A DNA stretch of 64,000 nucleotides from Dirofilaria immitis (taxonomy: Eukaryota; Nematoda; Chromadorea; Rhabditida; Onchocercidae): positions 3,410,001 to 3,474,000 of the forward strand of contig JAKNDB010000109.1 of NCBI GenBank assembly GCA_024305405.1. The letters are read 5' to 3'. Shown here piece by piece: positions 38,957 to 51,402 of the stretch (its first letter is position 1; every line of letters starts with the position of its first letter). Under the pieces are notes generated by a model. The model searched no databases. It was not told the origin of the DNA and saw only the letters and a list, made by a program, of their open reading frames with translations. Made by a program: the position numbers and the translations under genes.

Positions 38957-40213
38957 CTATAACATACCAATATGAATCAATTCAGTTTGAAGAGAATAAA
39001 GACAAAACCAGTCTTCTATGACGGTGCTGCAAAGCAAACACTACTATTAAAGATGTGACTAAATCTTTTAGCAAAGTCCAGCGATATGCTGCATTAAGTG
39101 TGTAGCGGTTAAATCTGGATTCCAGAAGCTTTGAATGAGCTGAGGGAAGGTAAGGACAAACAACTGGGTAAACAAAAGTCATTTCAATGAAAGCAAAAAT
39201 CATTTGAAACAAGAATCACTTTTATTTTAACATTTCACACGGGGCTTTAACACGCAGATCACAACGTTATCTTATAAACTCATCGTTTAGTCATGTTATA
39301 AATAAACCGATAATTTTAGTAATGCCTGCGTGAGAAGGATAATTTGCCATAAAACTAATAAATATGAAGAAATCTTACAGGCCGGAGGTTAAGTCCCAGA
39401 ACCTCCTTTATAAAGAGCCAGTCAGCAAAACTCAATAACAACTGATGTCTGTAATGACCTCAGTATTCTCCCCATCACTGCTCGCTCGATAGAAGGTTCA
39501 GTCGTTGTGAAATTCTATCATCTCAAGCATTTTGGTGAGTTGTGAACGTCACAATCCGGACTCCCCGGCCAACGAATTACATCTATTTAATACTAGCCCT
39601 GAGAAATCTCATGGATCCGAAGAAATGATCCCGAAAAGTTGACATGATTTACTCACTTTATGTTTTCACAAGGAAAGACACGCCTAATCCACGAAAGGAC
39701 CTGTCCACGATATGCATAACGAACCCCCTTTCCTCATCGCTAAGAAAGTTGAAGATGTAGATTGGTTGAAGATTATATTATCTTCAATACAAAATCTTCA
39801 TAAATTGTCCTTTGACAATTGAAAATATTAAAAAACTCTACACCACTGTCTCTTTTCTTCTTTGTTCATGCTGCAAACGACGTCAATGAGCAATAATATA
39901 TCAGAACTGCCTAAAATCTTATTTCGTTATTATACGAAACTTTTTAATGTCTTATTTATCCTTATATGCAAGGGAAATCTTGATCTTAAATGCTAAGTTG
40001 AACGTGTACCAAAATTTACAGTACCAATAAATTGAGTCATTTATTTATCAAATTTTTACACAGCTGAAAACGACGACCATATTTACAAATCAGAAAATAA
40101 GGTGACTGAAACAGAAACATAACACATAAAAAGTACTGAGCAATTAATTCACTGATTGTAAAAACTAGGGCGAAGTAATCAATGAACAAAATCGCTGACA
40201 TTCTTCAATTTCT
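38957..40213. other. Intergenic stretch with a GC-richer block
   Basis: The block 39370-39740 is clearly less AT-rich than its surroundings but has no open frame worth naming on either strand. The rest is AT-rich. A minus-strand AATAAA at 40045-40040 may end the PH-PDZ gene. Confidence 0.45.
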
Positions 40214-43200
40214 TTAAACTTTTTTCAGAAATCTCACGAAATCATAAGGTTGTACCATGATAGTGAAAACCGACAAAGGTAAAGTATCAATTTGTCTGGA
40301 AACTTCATCATCTTCTGAAAATATATTCAAGGCATGCTTGTCTACACAAGTGATGCAAGCGGGAGTTGTGCCTGTTCGTGTAACTGCCGGAACTGAAGCC
40401 CGAATACCAGCTTCCCATGCTGGTGATCCTTCAAGCACGTGAGCCAGCTGAAATAAGCTGCAGAAAATTCCTGATAACCGAACCAACAAAGGCAGATATA
40501 GCTTTAGCTAAAAGCAGTATTACTTTGATTTTACGTTTATCGAAAATTAAGCCTGCATCAAATTTCTGTTTTGTTTTCTGCAGTGTGTAAAGTGTTCCGT
40601 GAGGCACTCGCTGAATGGTAATATTTATCTGAAATAACATAACAATCATATCTATTGAATATTTGTGGAAATTTTTCCCGCAACAAATAACATCTTGTAA
40701 AACTTATCTCTGAATAAAAGAGATAGAACTCTTTTGTGGTTGTCATTTTTAGCCAGTAAAACACAACCGTCTTATATATAGTCCATTTTAAGAAAAAATA
40801 AGATATACTGCGATTTACAAAGTACCGATAATCCCGTTTTTGATGCAGTACTGAAAACGAATGGAATTTGCCGTGTATTATATATGTCGATATCAGTAAC
40901 TCGTACAAGTTGATCACCAACAAACAATTGACCGGCAAGACACTTCTCAGCCATTGCAGTCCAACCTGTTATCCTTAAATAAACCAGTGACGCTACAATT
41001 ATTTGAAAATTATACTAATATGGAAGAAATTTAAAACAGCACATGGAAATGAAAAGTATAACTGAAATTTCCGCCCAAATCTTACTGAGATAAACCAAAG
41101 AAACATAGCAACATAACAATATAACTTAATCACTGTCAAAGGAATTCCTCTGAAAATCAATCACTATAACAAGGGAGATTATAATACTGACCATACTTTT
41201 CCGCCGAAATCCACGTATGCAATATGCTCGATGAATATGAATGGCTGCATTGTTAAATTCCTCAAACCATTTGAAATACTATTATTATCGCTGAAGTGAT
41301 GTGAATTGTTATGATCTTCAGCTAATACTACATTGAAGTTTCCTTCACTAGATAAACGGCTTTTTTGTGGTGCAGTGTTTGCGGTTATCAAAATTCGATT
41401 CATGATTCCAGATGGTGTATCATAATCGAGTGAGAGCGAATCATTTGCGTTAATATTACATGAATGAGCTATATTGACACTCAAGGTTTCAGATGGAACA
41501 GAATAACCACGCTTCATTGATTCGGAACGTAAACTCATAGGTGCTGCTATTTCAGTGTCCAGTGATATATGTCCCTCCAAAGTACTGCAAGTATTTTTGA
41601 GTGCCTTTATAATTTCATGCAACTGCGATTTTGTCAAATTTTATAAACTTAAAACAAATGATTTCTCGTCTATTTGAGCAAATACAGAGACTGTCAGAGT
41701 CTCATTCAATTTGATATTTCTAATCAAGACTATTTAAAACTGCTTAACTTACTGCAACGGAAAAACATCGGAAGCGAAGTTTCGTTACTTTGTTACATGC
41801 AAACAAAATGATTCCATATTTAATTCTTTACAGCAAAATTCAATTCTTAGCTAACTTAAGACTTAGAAATAGAAACTACACAAAAATCTGGCATCAAAAA
41901 AGTCTATGAAGAATTAAAGTCACAACATAAAATGAAGAATTAGAATTGGTAATATAAGTTATAAACCTATAAACAGAATTTTGCAGATTAGTTGGAGCAA
42001 TTCCTGGACGTTCTTCAGCAATTGATGATTCTACAAACGAAGTAGATGCACGATTCTTCGGATGATCGTATATTGGGGGACGCTATAAAACTTAAACAGT
42101 GCAGAACTTAAATATTTTGTCCATAAAAACCAATAAAAACATTCATGTCACGAAGTAATAAAACAATTCAAAAGGATTTAAGCTGTTTTAGAAGAAAAAT
42201 TTTTCTGCAATTAGAATAAAAATTGGAGAAGCTTTTGCAATATTAATCATTTTTCAATGAGAAATCAGTTAAGCTCGATTTAATATTCGAAGAAAATCAA
42301 ATAAAGACTAACTTTTGTACCAGTTTTGGGGACCTGAATTTGTGAGGATGAAATACTACGAGGCGGAAGAGGAGGTGGAAATTTCGCTATCCCATGATTC
42401 TTCACTTTTTGCTCTTCGGTGCTCAGCCTACGAAACACAGATGGTATCTCAAGTGGTTGCATTGCCAATGATAGACATCTAATGCGTTCGTACTCGGAAT
42501 TCCTTGTAGAAATTGGTAGTGATGGTGCTAATTCTTCAGGTACCTTAAAGTTTATCATAATTAATTCCCACGACAAAATTTGTTTTTATTTCTATTGTTG
42601 GGAGCAACAAAGAATTAAAATAACGAAGAATACAAATATCAAAAATAAATTCGAATTTGTACCAAGTTTTAAGATATCCATAGATTATCATTCAATATAT
42701 GTCCACAGATTATGATTGGGCTAACAAACTTTATAGTGATCCACATTTTGAATTCAACATACAAAATAAAATGTTCACCGCTTATCTAAGCCATAGAAAA
42801 GAAAGAGTCTAGTACTGTTGAAAGTGCGTTTCATTTGCCTCTAAATCTGTTACATAATAATTTATAACTTATGCTGTCTTTATAAGCATACTTCATCAAT
42901 GCCTGCGTCTTCATAAATAAATTGTTCTCTTGTTTTAGGTGACTCAGATGCACAGTCAGGTACCGAAATATAGAGATTTTTAGATTCTGTCAGGCAGTTT
43001 AATCGCACGAGTGCCGATGTTGTTGACCGAATCCAGTCATCACAATCTTCTCTAAAAATATCATTTTAAACAATCTCGGTTTTTATATTCCTGCACACTT
43101 CAGATTTCAGAAATACGAAAGCTAGAAACCCGAATGATATTCAATACCCAGAGTTTCAAATTTAATGTCCGAGCCTGAAGCCTATGTCTAAAAAATGATT

Positions 43201-44238
43201 GCACATATACATATAGATTTCGTCAGATAATTTAATCTTATTTCTAGCTTGTATATTTCTGGAATGCATATATATATATATAGTAATTCAGTAAAGAACA
43301 TCATAATGCATATCTCAACAATAACAATTCACAATATCAGAGCAATGATAATATCAGTCTGAGAATACATATTTTTCTTGTAATTCTGATCACAACATAA
43401 ATATGTTTGAAAAGTTATCATTTAAATAAAAACATGAAATTTTTTTAAATTATCCGTTTCATCCATGGATTATTTTATATTTTTTTAATTTAATAGTCTT
43501 ATGCATCTCAAAACTTCTGCCTTTATATAAAAAAAGACCAACACTTTTAAATTTTTATTTAAAAACTATTTAAAAACTAGTTTTATTTAAACTTTTTTAA
43601 AAAACTTGCATATATATATGTCTGAAATTGAAAATGACGCTTTAATAATTATTATAAATCCTTATATTAAAAAACTATTACACTGTTAAAGCAGAAAGCT
43701 CAATGACGTCACGTGAGCAATCCATGAAACCAATCATGAAACTGCGTCTAGACAGATCATTCATAATTACCCTTACAAAGGATGAATCCAATAAATCGAT
43801 CACCTTCGAAGGCCTAAATTATGTCAAAACCCGAAGAAATTTACGGAATGAGAAATTTCTAGATCGAATATTGAGGTGACAAACTGAAACGGAATCTTAC
43901 ATGGAAGAAATATTATTTATAATTGGAAGGACTCACCAAAAATTTCCAACTGAATTTTTACATAAAAATACCTGTGTCCATGAACATATTCCTCTGAGAA
44001 GTACCATTCTAAAAGTGGTATGCGACCACTGTGAATACACAGTACGACCCATTTCCCTTCCTCATATAGAATTTTCTGGAACAAACATAGATAGCAGATA
44101 AAACGATGTACCAGTGATCACTTGTAGAAAAGTGTGAGAAACATTAATCATACTTACCTTTTACGATATAAAGTGCCACCTTTTTATGAATTACATGCTG
44201 CAACCAGCTTGCTTTACGATTTCACGTTGTTCATTCAT
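40214..44238 (-). CDS. PH-like plus PDZ domain protein
   Basis: This is probably a membrane-associated scaffold. Exons: 44238-44158, 44075-43972, 43051-42892, 42543-42313, 42082-41967, about 41622-41192, 40973-40826, 40628-40524 and 40447-40214. Exons 1-3 read as a PH-like fold: HKKGGTLYRKK, EEGKWVVLCIHSGRIPLLEW, then DCDDWIRSTTSALVRLNC. The middle is low-complexity with a proline motif (KFPPPLPPRS). Exons 7-9 read as a PDZ domain: CLAGQLFVGDQLVRVTDIDI, NITIQRVPHGTLY, GLIFDKRK and VLEGSPAWEAGI. The protein ends QPYDFVRFLKKV. Exon 1 needs three added bases (runs 44220-44222, 44181-44185 and 44159-44162) and the start of exon 6 one. Then all phases agree and the CDS is 1,614 nt (537 aa). Domain calls are from motif shape only; the orthologue is not named. 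Confidence 0.7.
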
Positions 44239-44261
44239 TCATTTGTTTCCAATCGTTAGAT

Positions 44262-45669
44262 CTGAAAATTCCCATTTCAGTAATAAACAGAAATTGATTC
44301 GAGATACCATCCAGATCGAACAACGCATGAAAAGAACTTGAAATGAACATTTGACCTCACGTTGTACCATTATTCGGCGGTTACCAAGAGTACTACTGCT
44401 GGAAACAAAAATCGATATTCGCAAAAATTTCATAAAGGGCACGACAACTTACAGTGCGTCACTTCATGAAAAGACATCATCAAGTGAATCATAGTGATGA
44501 TTCAAGCACATAGCGTACGGACACTAGAGTATTTTGCTTTACTTTTTTCGTTTCTTAGTTTAATTTTATAAGTTAAATGCTCACAATGAAGAATATTCAA
44601 AAATCTGAAATTCCATCACGATCAGACGATTATGAGTAACCACTACCAGTTTATCATGTTTGTTTCACTGGATAAACAAGTTGTGTGTACAGTGACTCAT
44701 TCTCAATAAGCGAAAGTTAATAATTGATTTGAAGTTACTAGATTATAATCAGTTATCCTGTTAAGTTAATCTGGATAACTTGATCTAAATCCATTACAGT
44801 GATTATTTCAGCGTTCTTGCTAGTAGCTTCAGTACAAATTATTTAGCACTGCAAGTTGGATCCTAGTACCTTAAGATAAGAATGTTTTCACTTGAAATGA
44901 AATGTTGCTGACAACACCGAAGAATTTTTTAAAATAACTTAGTAAACTAGTGAGCACCACTCCATGTACTTCATTTTCAAAAGGGGTTTACAAAGAAGCT
45001 TTTTATTCGTTAGCACATAACGCGTTTCTCTCCTCGGTGGCTGACAAAATTCCTGCGAACTGCCGTCACTTATTTGACACAGTCTTACCTCTTTATGCTC
45101 ATGCTAACCCACTATTTCACTAATCTTTCCAATACTTAGTAATTGGATAATTAGGTTTTCAGATTATCGAATTAAGAAATTTATCAGTGTTCGCTTCAAA
45201 TTTAACCCACTCAATTTCTTCATTTTATGCAATATTATCCAATTTTTTAGATGAAATTCTGTTTGTCATCTTAGTCTTTCTCTCGTAATAAGTCACAGCG
45301 AAAGTATCAGATGTCCTTCACGCCGCTGACCGTCGTCCCCCTCTCACCACTATCCCTCCACCGCATTAGTTTTACATAGCGTCAGAAATAATGATCGCAC
45401 TACAATAATGTCAGGAGTATCGCATTAAGTCCAAACAATCTTAGCGGTCTCAGTGAACGTTATCAGTAACTACTTATCAGCCGATTGCACACTTTCTATT
45501 GCGTCACATAAAGGTCTCTCTCTTCCATATTAATCCATTCAGTTGGTGCATATTTCGCACCACAATATGTTATCATTCGTTCTCAAAACTTTTTTGTATC
45601 TATTTTTACACTAAATTTCTTCTGCTGCACTTTTACAGAGAGTCTTCCTAAAAACTGTCATCTTTTAAG
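44262..45669. other. Upstream region of the PH-PDZ gene
   Basis: It probably holds promoter sequence for the minus-strand PH-PDZ gene; a TTTTCAG acceptor at 44268-44262 lies 23 bp before its ATG. A short pyrimidine-rich, less AT-rich part lies around 45310-45370. No other gene is supported. Confidence 0.4.
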
Positions 45670-45857
45670 AACAGTTTGATGCAATCTTAAATAAATTTAT
45701 TTCTGGATGTAACATCGATACGGTAAATCCACAAAGACAGAAGAAATCGTACGTTGCACATGTAGAATGTAAGGCGGCTCGAGAATATCGCGTCGTTGGA
45801 TCCAAGAATGTGCCACAAAAAGGTCCCTCTACGTCTTCAACCATAACCGATCACTGA
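45670..45857 (+). CDS. Possible terminal exon, unrecognised
   Basis: After a CATCTTTTAAG acceptor one frame stays open to a TGA at 45855-45857. It encodes QFDAILNKFISGCNIDTV and then basic sequence (QRQKKSYVAHVECKAAREYR, VVGSKNVPQKG). The composition is soluble and coding-like. A faint likeness to the start of ribosomal protein eL20 (REYRVVG) does not continue. No upstream exon is placed. Confidence 0.3.
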
Positions 45858-46109
45858 TCCGGATCCTGTGATGTCCTCCAAATCGAAATATGATATTTGG
45901 TTATGAAACAACGTTTTTAATATATCTTAATATAATGATTATACAAGAGTTGAACTGCGAAATGATGAAACCGATGAAAAACATGCGACTTTAATTTAAT
46001 AAAAAGTTAACAGACAAGCGGTAACAAGAGAAATTTAAGAGAGAATAATATTAGAATAGTTATGCACGATACGTAGACTTCAGTGGCATCAGAAATACTA
46101 CAGTGGGGA

Positions 46110-46976
46110 TTATTGGAAAGCAAAATGTTCAGAGACATTATTAAGACCTTTATCAGATCCACCAATATGTGGACGTCTCGTAAATAATATCAATAAACGT
46201 TTGGGAATCCTAGTTAAAATCATCAATGCTCGCTGAGTCTTTACATGCCGCATTTTGAGGTATTCATCAAGGCGCCTGTTTTCTTCTTCAGTTTCTACTG
46301 GATCCTAATGAAAAGCTGCATCTCATGAGGGATTGTGCGGCGCACCGTGAGTATGTAATTCTTAACCATCGCAAATTCCTACGGACGTGCAAGGCGATTA
46401 TTTTTATCTTGATTTGCACGTTTTTAGATAGAAGTAACCATTTGAATTCTTAGTCCGAATCAGGTTTACTCAAGCTACACAATATTTGGTGGCACAATAT
46501 TGTTCCCAATTCTCTTATAATCTGAATAGCAGTTTACAGTACTTTCTGTATTTATTTGCACCTTTTTCTCTGTTTTGTCTTTGACCATTGTTTCCCAGCC
46601 ATCATACTCGATCCACCACAAATAGATCTTGCGCAGTTCTTGTTGATCTCTGTTTCTCTCTTCATCTGTTGTATGTGAGTTTGAATATTAGCAGTTCCAT
46701 TTAGCTTCTGTGTCCACCTAATAATATCATAATTTTCTACTGTCAGGAATTGTTTCATAGATTTCCAAGTGGGATCAGTCTTAAATTCTTTCATTTTTAC
46801 GTCATATTGCAAAAAGCTACTCTCGAATTCCGAACTGATATGGATATCTAGCAGCTGATTTGGCATATTTACTTACTGTTTTCATTTATTTTTAAAACGT
46901 GATCATCGAATGGACAAAACTGTTTTCCCGTCTTTTGAATCTTATGTTTCAGGACTTTTATTTTCCATGTACAGAA
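46110..46976 (-). CDS. Unrecognised conserved-looking gene, head-to-head with the RhoGAP gene
   Basis: Four blocks join in phase: 46976-46877, 46834-46562, 46378-46346 and 46304-46110. The introns have normal GT donors and AG acceptors; the first intron is only 42 bp. They encode, among others, GKQFCPFDDHVLKINEN, TVENYDIIRWTQKLNGTAN, ELRKIYLWWIEYDGWETMV, EEENRRLDEYLKMRHVKTQR and IPKRLLILFTRRPHIGG, ending AFQ and TAA. The second block needs one base added at 46811-46815 and one at 46653-46655; then its phase fits both neighbours. The start is unclear. An ATG at 46968 in the first block is out of frame unless two bases are missing. Otherwise the first exon lies further up, inside the RhoGAP gene. 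The protein is charged and helical and seems soluble. I do not recognise the family. Confidence 0.5.
46950..46951 (+). promoter_or_regulatory. Probable trans-splice acceptor of the RhoGAP gene
   Basis: The AG of CTTATGTTTCAG lies 53 bp before the ATG at 47005. The implied 5' UTR (46952-47004) overlaps the first exon of the opposing gene (46976-46877) by 25 bp. Leader addition here is inferred. Confidence 0.4.
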
Positions 46977-47004
46977 CTGAAAAATAGAAGGAAAATGGAA
47001 AAAG

Positions 47005-50000
47005 ATGCGGGAGGGTTTACAGCGACGAGCTCGTCGTATGCAAGAAAATTTACAGCAGTCTGTAGGATTGTGCGTTATCTTTTGCATTTCTATACGAAAT
47101 ATAGATCGGTACTATAACGCTCTTTACTACCGCGAGGATAAGGAGATGGTAATCGGAGATGTCCAGGCTTCATTTGTTTATTTTTTCATTGCACTGCGGA
47201 CAATAAATAAATCCCTTCTAATAATAAATGTGGTCCGAGAACAGAATGTCTTTCTCTGCAAAAGGAAACGAGGAGAAAGAGAAAGAAAAAGAAGCCTAGT
47301 TAATCGAAAGTTTTGTATGGTATAGTAAATTTGAAACTTTTTCATTGGTTTTAATCATCTTGTCGTCAAATTGTTGTTTTCAGATCTGGAAAAAGGATGA
47401 GCTGCAAAGTATAAGTCATGTGGAGCAGAGAAACCAAAAATTATTTCAGCAGTAAAAAACACACGACAGAATTTGCAGAATTGTATAAGAAGTGTTAATA
47501 GGGAGGAAGCTGTTGATAAACGAAAGGTATAATAATATCTTGTGAGGATTTTTAGCTAGTTTTTTGAAGTTTTTGGGATGACATGATGTTAGTGCTTCTT
47601 ATTTCTGATTCTTTTTGTCAGTGGTTTTGCAACGAAACCATAGAATAAGCTATACTAAAAAGCTCCGGAGTTCTGTTGCTTTTTAAGACATACGAGAAGA
47701 ATTATCTGTTAAATTGGAGGCTAAAACTAATGATGTGCTAGCGAAGAACATGGCTTGTGTTTTGCAGAGACGATTAGATAAATTTGGGCTTTGGCAACAG
47801 TTGCTTACGGATGCGAAAGAGTTGGAAAATGTTTATCCGCGTTCGCAACCATCTGTTCTTGCTGACACATTGAAATTATATAGCGATGCCATGGGTGTAA
47901 TTCTTGAAGAACGGGTTCTGACAGACCAGTTAATTGAGAAAAGGTTCTTATGAAATGTTAATGTGAATCAGTTACAAACCTATGGATGAAGATAATATCA
48001 CCGAGTTACGCATAATGCTGTCGTTTTCTTCATAAATTGCTTGCATTATAGTGTTGTGGATGCTTTTGGGAAGTATATGGATGATGACAAAGCGCTGTCA
48101 AAAGCAAAAGAAAAGTTAACGCGTACAGCAGTTGACGTTGAAGTTAGCAGAAAACGTAAGCAGGGAAATCATGACGAGTCAAAGGCACAGGAGATTCAGG
48201 ATGAATATGATGCTTTACAACTTAAATTAGAATCTTATAAGGTTGATTTTAACTCACTACTAGTTAGAAGGTTGATTTTTTCGACTGACATGATTTGTTT
48301 AATAATTATTTGATATGGTTTGTTGAATAATCGTGTAAAATAGTTGCGCTTTTTTACGTTCAGGACAACATTTTTACGGATATTTTCATACTGCTGTCGA
48401 AGGAAGCTGAAATTGCTGGTGTTTATAAAGAATTAATCATTGCACAGATGGAATATCATCGAACAGCCTTACAGAAGCTTGAAAATATTTTGCCTGAAAT
48501 CGACAGAAAAATCGGTAAGTATTTCATGTGAAATCAGGAAAAGACAACTTTTTCATTTTTTATTAATTCTCTTCCAGCCAGTAGGGTTCCCGCGCGAGAT
48601 TTGAATCTTATCATGATCATCAATTGTAAATGTTTACCATGAAATAAAGCTCCTGTTGCTTAAGAAAACTCTGGAACAATGACTCTCTATAATCAATGAA
48701 TTTATTACAACCCTGAGTGAGTGATACAATAGTTTCTCTTGTATTAGTTTAAAATGATTTATGAAATACTTTCTGCATGTCGTATTGCTTCATTACTTCA
48801 TGTTGTTTAGAATCCATATTTTTATAGCTTCGTATCCTAATCGCCCAGTATTTGGATGTCATCTGGAAGATCATCTACGTTGTTCTAATCGTTCGGTAGC
48901 TTTGGTTCTTGAAGTGTGTTGCTCTATTCTTAAATACCAAGGTTTCCAGGAGAAGGTTTCTTATTCCAAATTTTAATATGAATAATACATGTTTTCCTAA
49001 GATCGTACGTGTTGCGGTAGTTGTAAGTTCACTTATGAAGCATTTGTGACAAACTTTTTGTCCACCCATAAGTGGAATTCAGAAATTTCAAATATTTTCA
49101 TAGTACTTCATTTCTAGGGTCTTTTTCGGGTCAGTGGTAATAACAATCGGATCAGGCGCCTCAAAGCAGCATTTGATGCGCATCAAATAAATAATAGTTC
49201 ATCGGAAATTGCTGAATACATTAATGATCCTCATTCAGTTTGTTCCGTCCTGAAATGCTATCTTCGTGAACTTCCTGAACCATTAATGACTCATGCTCTT
49301 CACTCAGAGTGGGTTATCATTGCCAAGTAAGTTATTATTTGTGTAACTAGTCCTCGGTGTCGTCTGTTTTATGGAGCTGTGACAAAGCAGTTGCAAAATT
49401 GCTTCCCTATCATACTAAGATTCATAACTTTGTTACTCATTTATGATAACACTTTGTTTTAATTAGTGCAATTCAGTTTTGTTTTCATGTTTATGATAAC
49501 TTTAAGGAGAAATCCGGATTGTCGGAAAGAAGGTATATATCGACTTCTACCTTTGATGCCAGAAGCAAATCGTTATAATCTTGCCTACTTAGTCAAATTT
49601 TTGCAGTTGATATTGGATTATGAAGAATACACGAAGTAATTCCTTCCGTATCTTATATGATGTGATGATGGGTGATTTTAAAATTCTTTTTCACAACGTT
49701 TTACAGAAATTTTTATTTCGACATTTTGCAGGAATAAAAATTTGAGCGTTTAAATTTTGTTTGCAGAATGAGTGTAGGCAATTTATCGATTGTTTTTGGC
49801 CCTAATTTGATTGATGCTGGCAATGGTACTGAGTCGGAGAATATACTTGGTTCAAAATTAGTGGAAACATTAATAATCAATGCCGATTTTTTCTTCCCGA
49901 ACTGTAATTTTTTGAACGAACGGTTTTCATGCTTATTCGTATTTCTTTTTGCTGTGCTGATTTCTCACCTGATCTCCATATCCGCTTTTTTTTTTGTATG

Positions 50001-51402
50001 CAAAAAAAGAATTATTCATTGTTTCAAAGCGGTTATGAAACTCTGCTGTTTAATTTGAAGTGAATCTTAAAACGTCAAACTAAAATTAGTGTTTGTGAAA
50101 TGGTAACTAGCATGGTTACTGATTTTTCAGTTACATGTTTCTAATTTCATACACTGCAGTTGTAGCTGAGGTACTTTCTGACGAATTAGTTCCACCGAAA
50201 AAACTGTGAAGTTTTGATGTCAAATGTAATTCAGTTTCAGAAAATAACTATATTTCATGAATTACATATATGACAGTGTTTCAACAACTTGAAAATTTCA
50301 GCAATCTTTTATTTTATTTATTTGCCCTTTATTCGGTTTTCATTTGTCGTGAAATTTACATTTATAGATAACTTCAACTACACATCACCATTGCTTGATT
50401 CATTTCTGAAGCGAAAGTCTGATACAACGAGTAACTCTGGTAATTCAGACTGTACGGCTTCGCGCGACATACAAGGACAACAGCATTTCGTTCTTCGTCA
50501 TACACAAAGCAGCAAGTAAGCTCCATCTCTAAAATTAGCATTGTCGTCAAGATATATAGCTTACCCATAATCATTTCATAATTTTTGGTTATTTGTCATG
50601 GAAGTAAACTTCTTTGAACTGTTTTTTCTTCTTTTTGCTTGTTTCGACATGCATAAAAGTTATGAAAGTTCTTGTACAGTTCCGGTTTTCATGTTATTTT
50701 ATTTAGCAACTCCTGCAAGAATTCAGTGCAGTTACGCAGTACAACCTCAATGTTACAACAATCATCGCAACTATCATTAGCTTCTTCCACTTTACGTGCT
50801 CGTCCAAAGTGGCCGGCACCACCGCCACCTGTTGTTATAGGTTATTCAAATTGTAACAGCGGTAGTAATAACTGTACAACAAATTCGAATCTGTGCAATG
50901 ATAGCGTAGAGGATATGTCGTCTAGTTTAGAAAATTTGAATAATTTTATTAGCAAAAGTCCGTCAATCGCATCTAATGATTCGATGGCTGAATATGGCTG
51001 TACAACCAATGTTGAAATATGTGATAGTTTCCTTTGCAACAAATGACCCGTTCATATCACGAGTCAAGCCGGCCATTACGTCCACCACCACCACGTAATG
51101 TGGGCCGATCATCTACACCGGACGGTGGATTTCAAACTTCTGCAATTGATACGATGGGACATGAAAGTTCACAAGAAGCTGCTAAAATGTTGCAATCTGA
51201 TCTGTTGCGAAGCCCATCTGGTATACAAAATTCAGTTGAGATTTGCCGTAATACATGTATTCCAGTTGCTTGTACAAAAGACAATCGTACTGTGGTACAT
51301 TTGGATACTGATGTTTATCATCAGCATTCTGGAACATTATCGGGAACTGAAAGCTATAATACTTTGCCTAAACCCCTTTGCCTTATAAACCGAAATCAAT
51401 AA
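47005..51402 (+). CDS. BAR-domain Rho GTPase-activating protein (RICH/SH3BP1 type)
   Basis: It should switch off Rho-family GTPases on curved membranes. Eleven exons: 47005-47061, 47384-47526, 47688-47943, 48052-48241, 48364-48514, 48828-48955, 49118-49326, 49507-49635, 49767-49903, 50368-50515 and 50707-51402. Exons 1-5 form the BAR domain (MREGLQRRARRMQENLQQS at the start, IAQMEYHRTALQKLENILP at the end). Exons 6-9 form the RhoGAP domain: PVFGCHLEDHL, GLFRVSG with the catalytic arginine finger at about residue 313, CYLRELPEPLMT, and LSIVFGPNL. The tail is Ser/Asn-rich with proline clusters (PKWPAPPPP, LRPPPPR) that may bind SH3 domains. One base is missing at 51028-51030, one at 47431-47433, and probably one at the end of exon 2. 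With these the CDS is 2,247 nt (748 aa). Confidence 0.9.

Noticed and set aside
40257..40442. Plus-strand open frame opposite the last PDZ-gene exon
   Set aside because: It is an antisense shadow of the coding exon 40447-40214.
43264..43282. TA microsatellite
   Set aside because: It is short and typical of AT-rich non-coding DNA.
43901..44101. Plus-strand open frame opposite the PH-domain exon
   Set aside because: It is an antisense shadow of the exon 44075-43972, which has conserved motifs and splice sites on the minus strand.
47005..51402. Possible second gene in the RhoGAP tail (separate frame 51034-51402)
   Set aside because: One missing T at 51028-51030 joins it to the preceding exon frame, and the sequence continues the same Pro/Ser-rich tail.
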